A stretch of 53,957 nucleotides of DNA from Streptomyces verrucosisporus. Its GTDB lineage: Bacteria; Actinomycetota; Actinomycetes; Streptomycetales; Streptomycetaceae. The notes under the pieces were generated by a model that made no database searches, was not told where the DNA came from, and worked only from the letters and a program-made list of their open reading frames with translations. The position numbers were made by a program, and so were the translations under genes. The stretch is from contig NZ_JADEYH010000031.1 in the NCBI RefSeq assembly GCF_017114865.1, forward strand, positions 1 to 53,957, written 5' to 3'. Of this stretch, positions 8,247 through 17,251 are shown one piece after another. Position 1 is the first letter of the stretch, and each line of letters opens with the position of its first letter.

Positions 8247-9440
8247 ATGGCCGAGCACGTGCAGGAAGATTCCAGCGACTTCACCCTTCCGGACCTGGCA
8301 GAAGTGCGCGAAGCGGCGGTCGCCGTCGACACCCGGTCAGTCCTTTCGCTCCCGCTGGGGCAGGAGCCCCCGGAGTCACGCGCGGCCGTCGCGCTCGCAC
8401 TGTGGGAGGACCGCTCGATAACCACAGACGAACTCAAGAAGGCGGCCGAGGAGAGGTGTGCGACCCGCGCTCCGGTCCTGCACACATTCGTTCCGCTCTA
8501 CACGACCAACCACTGCGACTCCGAGTGCAAGATGTGCTCCATGCGGAAGGGAAACGTCCGCCTCGACCGCAAGTTCTCCGGCCGCAATGAGATCATCGAG
8601 CAGCTGCGAATTCTGCGCGACCATGAGGGTGTGCGCGGGGTCGGGCTACTCACCGGCGAATACGAGGACAAGCACACCCGTCTCGCCTCGGCCTTCCGCA
8701 TCGGCTGGGCCATCCGCACTGCGCTGGATATGGGCTTCGAGCGGATCTACTTCAACATCGGGAGCATGGAACCGGACGAGATCGAGATCCTCGGTGAATG
8801 GGTGGAGCGCGAGGACCCGGTCACCATGTGCGTCTTCCAGGAGAGCTATGACCGGGACACCTACCGCCGGTTCATGGGAAAGACGTCCGCCGGGGTGCCC
8901 AAGGCCGATTTCAACCGCCGCGTGACCTCCTTCGACCGTTGGCTCGACGCCGGCTACCGCTATGTGAACCCGGGCGTACTGGTCGGGCTGCACGACGATC
9001 TGTCCGCCGAGCTGGTGGCCCTGGTCGCCCACGGCGAGCACCTGCGCCGGCGCGGGGCCGTGACGGACCTTTCCGTGCCTCGGATGCGTCCCGCCATGAC
9101 ATCGCGCGACACCACCCGGGTCAGTGACGAGGACTATCTGCGGATGATGGCGGCCGTCGCGTTCGCATGCCCGGAACAGCGACTCGTCCTCACCACCCGC
9201 GAGCCCCAGGAGTTCCAGGACCGTGCCCTCGGCCTGGCCGGCGTCATCTCCCCCGGCAGTCCGGACGTGGCGCCCTACAGGGGCGATGCGCAGACCCGCA
9301 ACGATGAGCGTTCCTCTCAGTTCCAGGTCGCCGACCTGCGCCGCCCACGGCACATACTCGACCGCATCGAGTCCTCGGGCATCGAAGTGGGGCACTTCGT
9401 CAACCCGTCGCCCCGGCCCGCCACCGCAGGCCGATCGTGA
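8247..9440 (+). CDS. nosL: NosL, 3-methyl-2-indolic acid synthase (radical SAM)
   Basis: 397 aa. It rearranges L-tryptophan to 3-methyl-2-indolic acid, the side-ring unit of nosiheptide, using a [4Fe-4S] cluster and SAM. The motif CDSECKMC gives Cys90, Cys94 and Cys97. ThiH-like features follow: GVGLLTGEYED, FNIGSMEPDE and the C-terminal region RMRPAMTSRDTTRVSDEDY. The ATG at 8247 has GAGGAG 7 nt upstream; an in-frame ATG at 8202 lacks one. First gene of the plus-strand operon, reading from the divergent control region, with nosK overlapping its stop. Confidence 0.95.
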   Translation: MAEHVQEDSSDFTLPDLAEVREAAVAVDTRSVLSLPLGQEPPESRAAVALALWEDRSITTDELKKAAEERCATRAPVLHTFVPLYTTNHCDSECKMCSMRKGNVRLDRKFSGRNEIIEQLRILRDHEGVRGVGLLTGEYEDKHTRLASAFRIGWAIRTALDMGFERIYFNIGSMEPDEIEILGEWVEREDPVTMCVFQESYDRDTYRRFMGKTSAGVPKADFNRRVTSFDRWLDAGYRYVNPGVLVGLHDDLSAELVALVAHGEHLRRRGAVTDLSVPRMRPAMTSRDTTRVSDEDYLRMMAAVAFACPEQRLVLTTREPQEFQDRALGLAGVISPGSPDVAPYRGDAQTRNDERSSQFQVADLRRPRHILDRIESSGIEVGHFVNPSPRPATAGRS

Positions 9441-10153
9441 TCGTGCCCCAGCGACCGCTCGTCTACCTGCTCCATGGCCTGCTGGGCACGGCATACGCGC
9501 ATTTCGGCCGGCAGATATCCGCATGGCGCGGCGGGTACCGGCCGGTGCCCATCGACCTGCCCGGCCACGGCCGGTGTCCGCTGGACGCCCAGCCCGACTA
9601 CTACGACGACGCCTTGCGCTACGTACTGGCCCTGCTCGACCGCTTCGGGCCGGGACGGCTGATCGGAGCCTCGTATCTCGGGGGCCCGCTCGCCGTACGT
9701 GCCGCCGCCGCTCGTCCGCACCTGGTCGGCTCCCTGGTGCTCACAGGGTTCGTGCCGGACACCGCCGAGGACGCCTTCCAGGCGCAGATCGCCGGCTTTG
9801 AGCAGCTGGCCGCGGAACATCCAGAGCTCGCAGACGAGTACGAGCGGCTGCACTCGATGCGCTGGAAGCAGACGCTCGGCTCGGTCGTCGCCCACGCGGG
9901 GCGCGACTTCGCGGGAACGGTGCGCGTCAGCCCGCAGGAACTGACAGAGCTCGGGATCCGCACGCTGTTGATCAACGGATCGCTCAAATCCGCTGAGCGG
10001 GCCGCCGCCGAGAGCGCGGCCCGCCTCGGGGGGCCGGTCAGCGGTCATGTCGTGCCGGGCGCGGGTCATCTCGTCAGCAGGGACGCCCCGGAGCAGTTCA
10101 TCCAGACCGTCGAAACCTTCTGGCACCGGGAGGCCGAGCATGACTTCGCCTGA
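9437..10153 (+). CDS. nosK: NosK, alpha/beta-hydrolase-fold acyltransferase
   Basis: 238 aa. In nosiheptide assembly it moves 3-methyl-2-indolic acid from the carrier NosJ to Cys8 of the processed peptide. The alpha/beta-hydrolase features are LLHGLLG (oxyanion loop), the nucleophile elbow GASYLG (Ser79; fifth position Leu rather than Gly) and GAGHLVS (His211). The usual acid loop G-x-x-D is replaced by INGSLKS, in keeping with a transferase rather than a hydrolase. The GTG start overlaps the nosL stop by 4 nt (GTGA), and its 3' end overlaps nosJ by 14 nt, giving a tightly coupled nosL-K-J-I block. Confidence 0.88.
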   Translation: MIVPQRPLVYLLHGLLGTAYAHFGRQISAWRGGYRPVPIDLPGHGRCPLDAQPDYYDDALRYVLALLDRFGPGRLIGASYLGGPLAVRAAAARPHLVGSLVLTGFVPDTAEDAFQAQIAGFEQLAAEHPELADEYERLHSMRWKQTLGSVVAHAGRDFAGTVRVSPQELTELGIRTLLINGSLKSAERAAAESAARLGGPVSGHVVPGAGHLVSRDAPEQFIQTVETFWHREAEHDFA

Positions 10154-10364
10154 GCCGCCGTCCCCCGGCTCACTGCGGGAGGACCTGTCCCGGTTGCTCC
10201 AGGAGGGGGATCCGCACCGCCCGCTCGACTCGCTGGAGGTGGTCGTGGTGCGGGGATTCCTCACCCAGCGCCTGCCGCGCCTGGACACCCCCGCACCGGG
10301 GGACGTCCCCAAGACCATCGAAGGATGGGTGACATGGGCCGAACGCCATTCAGCCGCTTCCTGA
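10140..10364 (+). CDS. nosJ: NosJ, carrier protein for the indolic acid
   Basis: 74 aa, a discrete acyl/peptidyl carrier protein. The phosphopantetheine attachment motif is LDSLE with Ser31. It is loaded by NosI with 3-methyl-2-indolic acid, which NosK then transfers. The ATG at 10140 lies inside the nosK 3' end (14-nt overlap), and the 3' end overlaps nosI. It needs a 4'-phosphopantetheinyl transferase encoded elsewhere; none is seen in the cluster. Confidence 0.85.
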   Translation: MTSPEPPSPGSLREDLSRLLQEGDPHRPLDSLEVVVVRGFLTQRLPRLDTPAPGDVPKTIEGWVTWAERHSAAS

Positions 10365-11659
10365 CGCCCGCCGTGTCCGGTTCCACGGCCTCGGGCCGCG
10401 ACCCCGGCGTGTACTGGGGAGCGGAGTTCGCCTCCTGGGACGACCTGCTGTCCGAGGGGCGCCGGCGCGCGGCGCTGCTCCGCTGCGGCACCACCTACGC
10501 CGTGAACCCGGAAGGCGGGCCGATGGCGTCGCTGGCCTCGCTGCTCGCCGTCGCCTCTGTCCCGGACACAACGCTGCTGTGGGCATCTCCGAAGCGCCTG
10601 GGACTCACCGTCCGCGAATCGGCTCCCGAGGTGTTCGAGGTGACCGGAGGAGCCTCGCTGCCGGCCTCGTCCGATCGCCCGCTGTGGGGCATCTGCACCT
10701 CGGGCAGCACCGGCACGCCGAAGGTGGCCATCGGCCACGCCGACGAATGGGAGCTGATCGCGCTGCACAGTGAGGCGGCGATGTACCAGGACGCAATCGG
10801 GGGCAGACCCCCCACCGCACTGGCCACCTGCCTGCCGCTGGGATTCTCCGCCGCCTTCTTCATGTCCGTACTGCCGGCACTCTTCTTCCGTCGCGATCTG
10901 CTGATCTTCCCGCCGCACGACTGGCGTCCACTGACCGGCCTGGCCCAGCGGCACCGGGTGGCCGCGCTGGGTGTCCCCGCCCTCGCCGCCGCCGCGTGCA
11001 TCAACGCGATCGAGCCGGCGGCGATGGACTCCGTGGCGCTGTTCCTGGGAGGCGGCCATCTCAGCGGCGAGCGGGTGCGGCTCATCCGGGAGCACTTCAC
11101 CGGCATCCGGGTGAGCAATCTCTACGGCACCGCGGAGACGGGGGCGATCGCGCTGGACCACGATCCCGGACACAACGAGCACGTCGGATTCCCGATCGCC
11201 GGGAAGTCCGTGTGGATCCGGAACCCCGACGAGCGGGGCACCGGCGAGGTGTGCGTCACCGGGCCCGGCTGTGCCCAGTACCAGTGGCGCCCCGGGCAGG
11301 CGCCGACCCCCACCGCCGGCCTGGTGTCGGGGACGGACTACGGGCGCTTCGACTCCGCCGGTCACCTCTGTTTGGAAGGCCGCCCGGACGGCGGCGAGAA
11401 GCTGGCCGGCGTACTGGTGTATCCGCGGGCCGTCGAGCGCCATCTGCTCACGCTGGACGGCGTCAGCGACGCCCGGGTCACCGTGGAGCACCCGTCCTCC
11501 GGACTGGAGCATCTGGCCGCCACCGTGGTCGGGGAGGTCGATCCCCCGGCTGTCGAGGAGCACTGCACCCAACTGCCGGAACACCAGCGGCCCAGCCGAA
11601 TCCGCTACGTCTCCGAAGGCGAGGCGGCATCCGTCTACACCGCACACGGGAAGCTGTGA
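10334..11659 (+). CDS. nosI: NosI, AMP-forming ligase for 3-methyl-2-indolic acid
   Basis: About 441 aa, of the ANL superfamily. The P-loop is TSGSTGTPK (about residues 122-130), the A5-like motif is NLYGTAETG, and the A7-like region is SGTDYGRFDSAGHLCLEGRPDGGEK. It adenylates 3-methyl-2-indolic acid and loads it on NosJ. The ATG at 10334 has AAGGA about 9 nt upstream; an ATG at 10325 sits directly against that site, so it is less likely. It is shorter than full ANL enzymes, with a reduced C-terminal domain. It overlaps nosJ by about 30 nt. Confidence 0.9.
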   Translation: MGRTPFSRFLTPAVSGSTASGRDPGVYWGAEFASWDDLLSEGRRRAALLRCGTTYAVNPEGGPMASLASLLAVASVPDTTLLWASPKRLGLTVRESAPEVFEVTGGASLPASSDRPLWGICTSGSTGTPKVAIGHADEWELIALHSEAAMYQDAIGGRPPTALATCLPLGFSAAFFMSVLPALFFRRDLLIFPPHDWRPLTGLAQRHRVAALGVPALAAAACINAIEPAAMDSVALFLGGGHLSGERVRLIREHFTGIRVSNLYGTAETGAIALDHDPGHNEHVGFPIAGKSVWIRNPDERGTGEVCVTGPGCAQYQWRPGQAPTPTAGLVSGTDYGRFDSAGHLCLEGRPDGGEKLAGVLVYPRAVERHLLTLDGVSDARVTVEHPSSGLEHLAATVVGEVDPPAVEEHCTQLPEHQRPSRIRYVSEGEAASVYTAHGKL

Positions 11660-11660
11660 C

Positions 11661-13625
11661 ATGGCTGACGACAACTCTCCCCAGGTCACCAACGCTGTCC
11701 AGCAGGGCCTGGACAGCACCTACCGGGTCCGCGCCGACGCGTTCTACGTCCGCCAGGACGACGGCGTCTGGCTGGGCAACAACGCCGGCTCGTTCTCCGT
11801 CCGCGGCCAGGGTGCCTACCAGCTGGTCAGTTCTCTCTTCGGCAACCTGGACGGAGAGCGCAGCCTGGCCGACATCTACGGCGATCTCTCCGAGAACGCA
11901 CGCAGTTCGGTGCTGCGCCTCGTGCGCGTGCTGCTGCACAACGGCTTCATCAAGGAGGTCAGCCATCCCGCCGAGCCGGTTCCGGACTGGATGCGCGAGC
12001 GATACGCCACCCACCTCGCCTTTCTGGAGCACCACGCCGACCGTCCGGTGACCCGGCTGCGCCAGGTGCGGACCCGGCGCGTGGTCTGCGCCGGCCAGGG
12101 CGTCGCTCTGCGCGCCATGCTCGACGCCCTGCGCGAGTCCGGCATCGCCCGACTGGACGTGGTCACCGGGAAGGAGGACGCGGATACCGCGGAGCAGTCG
12201 GCCCAGGTGCCCGACAGCGGCTACCGCTGGCGGCTGCACTTCACCGACGGCGATCCGCTGGAGGGCCTCGACGACCACCCGGCCTGCGCCGACGCCGATG
12301 TGGTCCTGCTCGCCTGCGACGACGTCACCCCGGCCGCTCTCGGCCGGGTGCAGCGCCTGCTGCGCTCGCGCGGCATCCCGGTCGGCGTCCTCGGCCACTG
12401 CGGGCCGTTCACCACGGCCGTGCCGCCGCTGGCCGACGCGTCGTGGTGCTGGGAGTGCGTGTATCGGTCCATCGGCGTCCCCGCCAACGGGGACGCCGCA
12501 GGGCTGGCGCTCTCCCCCGCTCCTGCCACTGTGGGCGCGCTGCAACTGGCACAGCAGGTGTTCGCCCTGCTGGCCGACGTCCGGATGCCCGACGCCGAGT
12601 CGGTGACGACGGTGGAGCCGCTGGCCCCGGTCGTACGGCACCACACCGTCCACCAGCACCCGTGCTGTCCGCACCACGGCCGTGAGGCCGTCGCCCTCAC
12701 GCGGCCGGCCGCGGCCGGTGATGGGGAGGGATCCGGGGAGACCGCCGTGCCGGAGACGGCGGTGCGCCCGGACATACCCATGCCCGAGGACCCTCCGGAG
12801 CGTGCCGCCGTCTCCGACCGCATCGTCGTGGCCGCCGCCGGCCTGACCGACCCCCTGACCGGCCCGCTGCTCGCGCTGGGCGAGGACGACCTGAGCCAGC
12901 TTCCGCTGTCGGCCAGCTCATGCCGGGTGGTGCATCCGGCCGGCGACGCGGACCGGCCCGCTGCGCTGCGCGTGGTCTGCAGGGCGCTCTCGCCGCGCGA
13001 GGCGCGCAACCAAGCCGTGCTGTTCGCCATGGAACAGCTGGCCGCCCGGGTCGCGGAACTGACCTGGCCGGCAGAGCGGAACGCCGCCCGGTACCGGTTC
13101 GGCGCCGGATGGTCGCTGGCCGAGGCCCGGTTCCGGGCCCGGCTGCACGCCGCGCTGGACGCGCCGGCCGGGACACCGCATGAGGCTGCCGGACCGGAGG
13201 AGCGACCGGCCGAGGGGACCGTCCTCGCCTTCCTCACCCAGACGCTGGACAGCCTCGGTGCCGGCGCCCGGTGGCGCGTCGGCGAGCTGGAGAAGCCGGC
13301 GCACGGCGCCGTACGGGCCCGCATCACCACCGCCGACGGCGCCACCGCGACCGGCGTCGGTACGCACCGGGATCAGGCGCTCGCCCATGCGCTGGCCCGC
13401 GCCGTGGCCGCGCGTACGGCGTCCGGTGTGGGGTCACAGGACCTGGAGCGTGTCGCGTTTCTCGCTCCTCCCGTCCGTACCTGGGCTCAGACGGAGGCCG
13501 CCGACCTTGCCGCGCACGAGGTCACCGAGCTGCTGCCGTTCCTCCGGTCCGCCCCGGGCAGCGGATCCGGCGGGGGCGCCACGTTGCGGGTGGTCGCCCT
13601 GGTACCCGAGGAGGTGTCCAGATGA
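11661..13625 (+). CDS. nosH: NosH, ThiF-like partner protein of the azoline cyclodehydratase
   Basis: 654 aa. Ocin-ThiF-like (E1-like) partner that presents the leader peptide to the YcaO enzyme, as TbtF does for TbtG. The N-terminal part has a leader-binding-like region (residues about 1-110). The middle carries a Rossmann-like segment (RRVVCAGQGVALRAMLDAL) and a probable Zn site made by CWEC and CCPHH. The C-terminal 300 residues (ALSPREARNQAVLFAMEQLA) look like a second, YcaO-related or docking domain. The ATG lies 1 nt after the nosI stop, and the stop overlaps nosG by 4 nt (ATGA), so the two partners are coupled. Confidence 0.85.
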   Translation: MADDNSPQVTNAVQQGLDSTYRVRADAFYVRQDDGVWLGNNAGSFSVRGQGAYQLVSSLFGNLDGERSLADIYGDLSENARSSVLRLVRVLLHNGFIKEVSHPAEPVPDWMRERYATHLAFLEHHADRPVTRLRQVRTRRVVCAGQGVALRAMLDALRESGIARLDVVTGKEDADTAEQSAQVPDSGYRWRLHFTDGDPLEGLDDHPACADADVVLLACDDVTPAALGRVQRLLRSRGIPVGVLGHCGPFTTAVPPLADASWCWECVYRSIGVPANGDAAGLALSPAPATVGALQLAQQVFALLADVRMPDAESVTTVEPLAPVVRHHTVHQHPCCPHHGREAVALTRPAAAGDGEGSGETAVPETAVRPDIPMPEDPPERAAVSDRIVVAAAGLTDPLTGPLLALGEDDLSQLPLSASSCRVVHPAGDADRPAALRVVCRALSPREARNQAVLFAMEQLAARVAELTWPAERNAARYRFGAGWSLAEARFRARLHAALDAPAGTPHEAAGPEERPAEGTVLAFLTQTLDSLGAGARWRVGELEKPAHGAVRARITTADGATATGVGTHRDQALAHALARAVAARTASGVGSQDLERVAFLAPPVRTWAQTEAADLAAHEVTELLPFLRSAPGSGSGGGATLRVVALVPEEVSR

Positions 13626-15580
13626 CCCTGCCGACCACCCTCACCGAGCATGCCGCCTCCGGACCCGCGGTGGTGGGCGAGGGCTACCTCGCCCACCATC
13701 TGGCCAACCGGTTCGCCGTCGCTCCGGTGCCGCCCCCGCCCACTCGTGGACAGCAGGACATCACCGTGCTGGTGGCCGAGCTCGGCGAGCTCGGCGACTA
13801 CCAGGACACCATGGTGGAGAGCCTGGTTATGGGCAGGCGACTGCTGTTCGTGGGCACCTGGCGCTCCCTGGCGTACCTCGGGCCGCTGTGGACACCGGGC
13901 ACACAGGGCTGCCCACGCTGCCTGGTGACCCGTACCGCCAACACTCCCTTCGGCCCCGGCCTGGACGGAGACGATCTCGCGGAGTCCCTGCCTCACGCCC
14001 CCGATGTGCGGACCTGGGGGCCGGGAGTGCTCGGCATCATCGAGCACTATGTGCGGGCCCTGCTGTCCCAGGACACAGCCCGGGGTGACACGGCCACCGG
14101 CCGGCAGGTGGTCGTGGTGGACGGTACCGCCGGCTCAGTGGAGCACCAACCGCTACTGGCCGACTCGACCTGCCCCGGCTGCGGCGCGATCAGCACGGAC
14201 ACGCTGCCCGAGCTGACTCCCCGCGGCGTTCCGGTCACCAAGCCCGACCCAGCGGTGCTGCGCACCGGGCGGCTCGACCTGGACCACCTGTGCCGGCAGC
14301 TGCTCTTCCCGGGCCTCGGGCTGTTCAAGGAGGTGCGCCAGGACCTGCAAAGCCCGTTCGGGGCATGCTCCGTTGAACTGCCGTCCCGCTGGGGACGCCG
14401 GGAGCCGGCCATCGGCCGCGCTCGGGACTACCGCTCCAGCCGGGCCATCGCCGTGCTGGAAGGACTGGAACGGTACGCGGGGCTGCAGCGCGGCGGCCGG
14501 GCGGCTCCGGTGCGCGCCAGCTACACGGAAGTCGCGGATCGCGCGCTGTATCCGCCTTCGCTGGGCACCCATCCGCCGGAGAGCCATCAGCTCGAGGGGT
14601 TCCGCTACCAGGAGTTCCACCCGGACACCGTCGTCGACTGGGTGCAGGCCTACTCCTTCCAGCAGGACGGTCCGGTCCTCGTGCCGGAGCGAGCAGCCTT
14701 CTGGGGGCCACGCCACGACGCCGAGGTCTCGTTCTTCTACGACACCTCCAATGGCTGCGCCCTGGGCAGCTGCACCGAGGAGGCAGTCCTGCACGGGCTG
14801 CGCGAACTGGCCGAGCGCGATGCCTTTCTGCTCACCTGGTACCGACGTCTCGCCCTTCCCGAGGTGCAGTTGGAGGGCGCTGACCCGCAGCTGGACCAAC
14901 TACTGGCCAAGTCGGAACTGTTCACCGGTTTCCGCTTCCGCTGCTTCAACGCGACCATGGAATACGGCATGCCGGCCTACGTCCTGACGGCGGAGAACTC
15001 CCGGGAAGACGGCCCGCGGACGTTCGCGGGAGGTGGCGCCCATCCCGATCCGGTGCAGGCCGTGACCGGGGGCCTGTACGAACTGGTCGGCACCATTCTC
15101 GCCACCCGGGACTCCTATCGGCGCAACCGCGGGGCAGCGCTGCGGATGCTGACGGAACCGGACCTGATGCGCCGCATGGAGGACCACTCGGCGGTCGGAG
15201 CGCTCCCCGAGGCCCGCGACCGCTACGCCTTCCTCCTCGACCGGCCCGCCACGGCCGGCGGACGGCTGCCGCTCGCGGAGATCCCGGGCACCCTGCGGTC
15301 GGACCAGGACGATCTGCGGGCCGACTTGCACACCGCGCTGACCGGTGTCCTGGACCAGGGGATGGATGTGCTGGTGGTCGACCAGACGATGCCCGAACTG
15401 AGGCACCACGGCGTGTGCTGTGTACGGGTGTTGGTGCCCGGTCTGCTGCCGATGACCTTTGGCTACCGCAATCGCCGTACGGCGCAACTGCCTCGGCTCA
15501 CCGAGGGCACATCGCTTCCGTACACCGCCCAGCCTGACCCGGACGCGCCGATCGGCGCCATCCCGCACCCCTTCCCATGA
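13622..15580 (+). CDS. nosG: NosG, YcaO-type cyclodehydratase
   Basis: 652 aa. ATP-dependent enzyme that turns core Cys residues into thiazolines. The N-terminal about 200 residues hold paired CPRC and CPGC motifs of an E1-like/Zn region. The YcaO domain follows, with SSRAIAVLEGLERYAG and SNGCALGSCTEEAVLHGLRELAERDAF around the ATP/Mg-binding Glu residues. The C-terminus is proline-rich and ends IGAIPHPFP, like the PxPxP end of TOMM YcaO proteins. It is coupled to nosH by a 4-nt overlap and works with NosH and NosF. Confidence 0.92.
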   Translation: MTLPTTLTEHAASGPAVVGEGYLAHHLANRFAVAPVPPPPTRGQQDITVLVAELGELGDYQDTMVESLVMGRRLLFVGTWRSLAYLGPLWTPGTQGCPRCLVTRTANTPFGPGLDGDDLAESLPHAPDVRTWGPGVLGIIEHYVRALLSQDTARGDTATGRQVVVVDGTAGSVEHQPLLADSTCPGCGAISTDTLPELTPRGVPVTKPDPAVLRTGRLDLDHLCRQLLFPGLGLFKEVRQDLQSPFGACSVELPSRWGRREPAIGRARDYRSSRAIAVLEGLERYAGLQRGGRAAPVRASYTEVADRALYPPSLGTHPPESHQLEGFRYQEFHPDTVVDWVQAYSFQQDGPVLVPERAAFWGPRHDAEVSFFYDTSNGCALGSCTEEAVLHGLRELAERDAFLLTWYRRLALPEVQLEGADPQLDQLLAKSELFTGFRFRCFNATMEYGMPAYVLTAENSREDGPRTFAGGGAHPDPVQAVTGGLYELVGTILATRDSYRRNRGAALRMLTEPDLMRRMEDHSAVGALPEARDRYAFLLDRPATAGGRLPLAEIPGTLRSDQDDLRADLHTALTGVLDQGMDVLVVDQTMPELRHHGVCCVRVLVPGLLPMTFGYRNRRTAQLPRLTEGTSLPYTAQPDPDAPIGAIPHPFP

Positions 15581-15685
15581 CCTCCCACGGCGGAGGCCCG
15601 CGCCGCGTCGGCGGCCCCGTCCCTGTGGCCTGTCCCTGTGGCCTGTCCAGCCCACCGAGAACGAGAAGTTGGAGGGGATCGCACC

Positions 15686-17251
15686 ATGGCACAGCCCACC
15701 GTGCCCGAGCCCATCGCCGATGACGAGCTCTATGCGTACACCGAGGGGCTGCGGCGCGATCCCCGCGGAGCCAATCCGCCCGACTGGCGGGTGGACTGGG
15801 CCGACGGCCCCTGGCCCGTCACGGTGTACAGCGGGGGCCGGCGCACTTCGCTGTCCGCCACCTCCGCCGGGCCGCTCAGCGCGCTCCACCGGGTGCTGAG
15901 CGGCAGCCTGGCGATCAGCAGGGTACGCAACGATCCCGCCGGTGGCGTCCAGGCCACACCCGAGACGCCGGTACCGCACCACGGGCCGCGCGTCCAGATG
16001 CGCCGGCCCGTCCCGTCCGGTGGCGGCATGTACCCCACGGAGGCGTATGTCGTGCCGGCGGAGGAGGACCTTGTCCACCACTACTGCCCGTACCGGCATG
16101 AGCTGGTGTGCCTTGGCCGCACCGGTGCTGCGGCCCTGCTCCGCCGGACCCTGGGGTTGGCCGAGGGCGAGCCCACGGGGCACCTCGTGGTACTCACCAC
16201 CCGCTTCTGGAAGAGCTTCTACAAGTACGGCGACTTCACCGCCCGGCTCGCCGCCGTGGACGCCGGTGTGGTGCTGGGCCGGATCCTGCGGCTCGCCGAG
16301 GCCGAACCCGGCCCCGCCCGGCTGCGCACCGGCTTCCCCGGAGCGGCCGTCGCCGAATGCCTCGGGATCACGGCCACCGAGGACGTGCGGGAGGTCCCCT
16401 GGGCGGTCCTCGGGTTCGGCCCGCCGGCCGGCCACCGCGGCGCGGCCCACCCGGCCTCCGTACCTGCGCCCCCGCGGGCCCTGGAGCGGTCCCGCCGGAT
16501 CAAGCGCTCAGCCGCCTTCGACCGGTTGCAGCGTGCCTGTCAGGAGCCCGCCGTCCCGCCCGCTCCGGCGGTCGGCGGCGAACCGCCTGCGCCACCGCCC
16601 CTGGAACCCGTGCCCCTGGCCGCCCCTCGCCGCCCGGCGCTGCTCGACCCCGCCGTACTGGCCCGGCGTGCCTCCCGCGGTGCGCGGTTCACCGGGGCGG
16701 AGGTGGAGTGCGCCGCTCTGTCGACCGTGCTGCACACCGCCACGGATGCGCTCAGCGGGCTCGCCCGCACCGGATCCGGGCCGGCCGCGCACTGGGCCGC
16801 ACACACCCGGCTGCACTGCGCGGTTCACCGGGTGTCCGGCGTGGCGCCGGGCTGGTACCGCTACCAACCGGAGGAGCGGAGCCTGCTCCGCACCGGCGCG
16901 GACGCCGATCCGCGCTGCGCGGTCACCGTCCGCAAGGCGCTCCTAGCCGCCTCCTTCAACCCGGAACTCGCCGCCTTCACGGTGCATATCAGCACTCCGC
17001 TGGACTGGCGGGCGTGGCGAGGACCGGTGGCGTACCGGGAGCAGCAACTCGCGGTGGGGGCCGCCATGGAGGCGATCACCCTGGCCGCCGCCGCCGAACG
17101 GCTCTGTGGCCATCCGGTCCTCGGATTCGACGCGGACCTCATCGACCGGGCGTACCGGCTGGTGGACAGCGGCCACGGCGTACAGGGGCAGATATGTGTC
17201 GGCGCGGTGCGCGCGGACCCGCAATGGGAGATGGGAATTTCACAACGGTGA
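15686..17251 (+). CDS. nosF: NosF, FMN-dependent azoline dehydrogenase (SagB type)
   Basis: 521 aa. It oxidises thiazolines to thiazoles. The first nitroreductase-like half has RRPVPSGGGMYPTEAYV and FWKSFYKYGDFTARLAAVDAG, the latter resembling the conserved Lys-Tyr region of TOMM dehydrogenases. A proline-rich linker at about 260-330 leads to a second nitroreductase-like half (VECAALSTVLHTATDA, AAMEAITLAAAAERLCGHPVLGFD). The ATG at 15686 has GGAGGGG 8 nt upstream. A gap of about 105 nt from nosG is the largest spacing in this part of the operon. It overlaps nosE by 4 nt. Confidence 0.9.
   Translation: MAQPTVPEPIADDELYAYTEGLRRDPRGANPPDWRVDWADGPWPVTVYSGGRRTSLSATSAGPLSALHRVLSGSLAISRVRNDPAGGVQATPETPVPHHGPRVQMRRPVPSGGGMYPTEAYVVPAEEDLVHHYCPYRHELVCLGRTGAAALLRRTLGLAEGEPTGHLVVLTTRFWKSFYKYGDFTARLAAVDAGVVLGRILRLAEAEPGPARLRTGFPGAAVAECLGITATEDVREVPWAVLGFGPPAGHRGAAHPASVPAPPRALERSRRIKRSAAFDRLQRACQEPAVPPAPAVGGEPPAPPPLEPVPLAAPRRPALLDPAVLARRASRGARFTGAEVECAALSTVLHTATDALSGLARTGSGPAAHWAAHTRLHCAVHRVSGVAPGWYRYQPEERSLLRTGADADPRCAVTVRKALLAASFNPELAAFTVHISTPLDWRAWRGPVAYREQQLAVGAAMEAITLAAAAERLCGHPVLGFDADLIDRAYRLVDSGHGVQGQICVGAVRADPQWEMGISQR

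Noticed and set aside
9317..11719. 800-codon open frame on the minus strand
   Set aside because: It lies opposite nosL, nosK, nosJ and nosI, which have clear families and ribosome sites. It is a GC-driven antisense frame with no recognisable domain.
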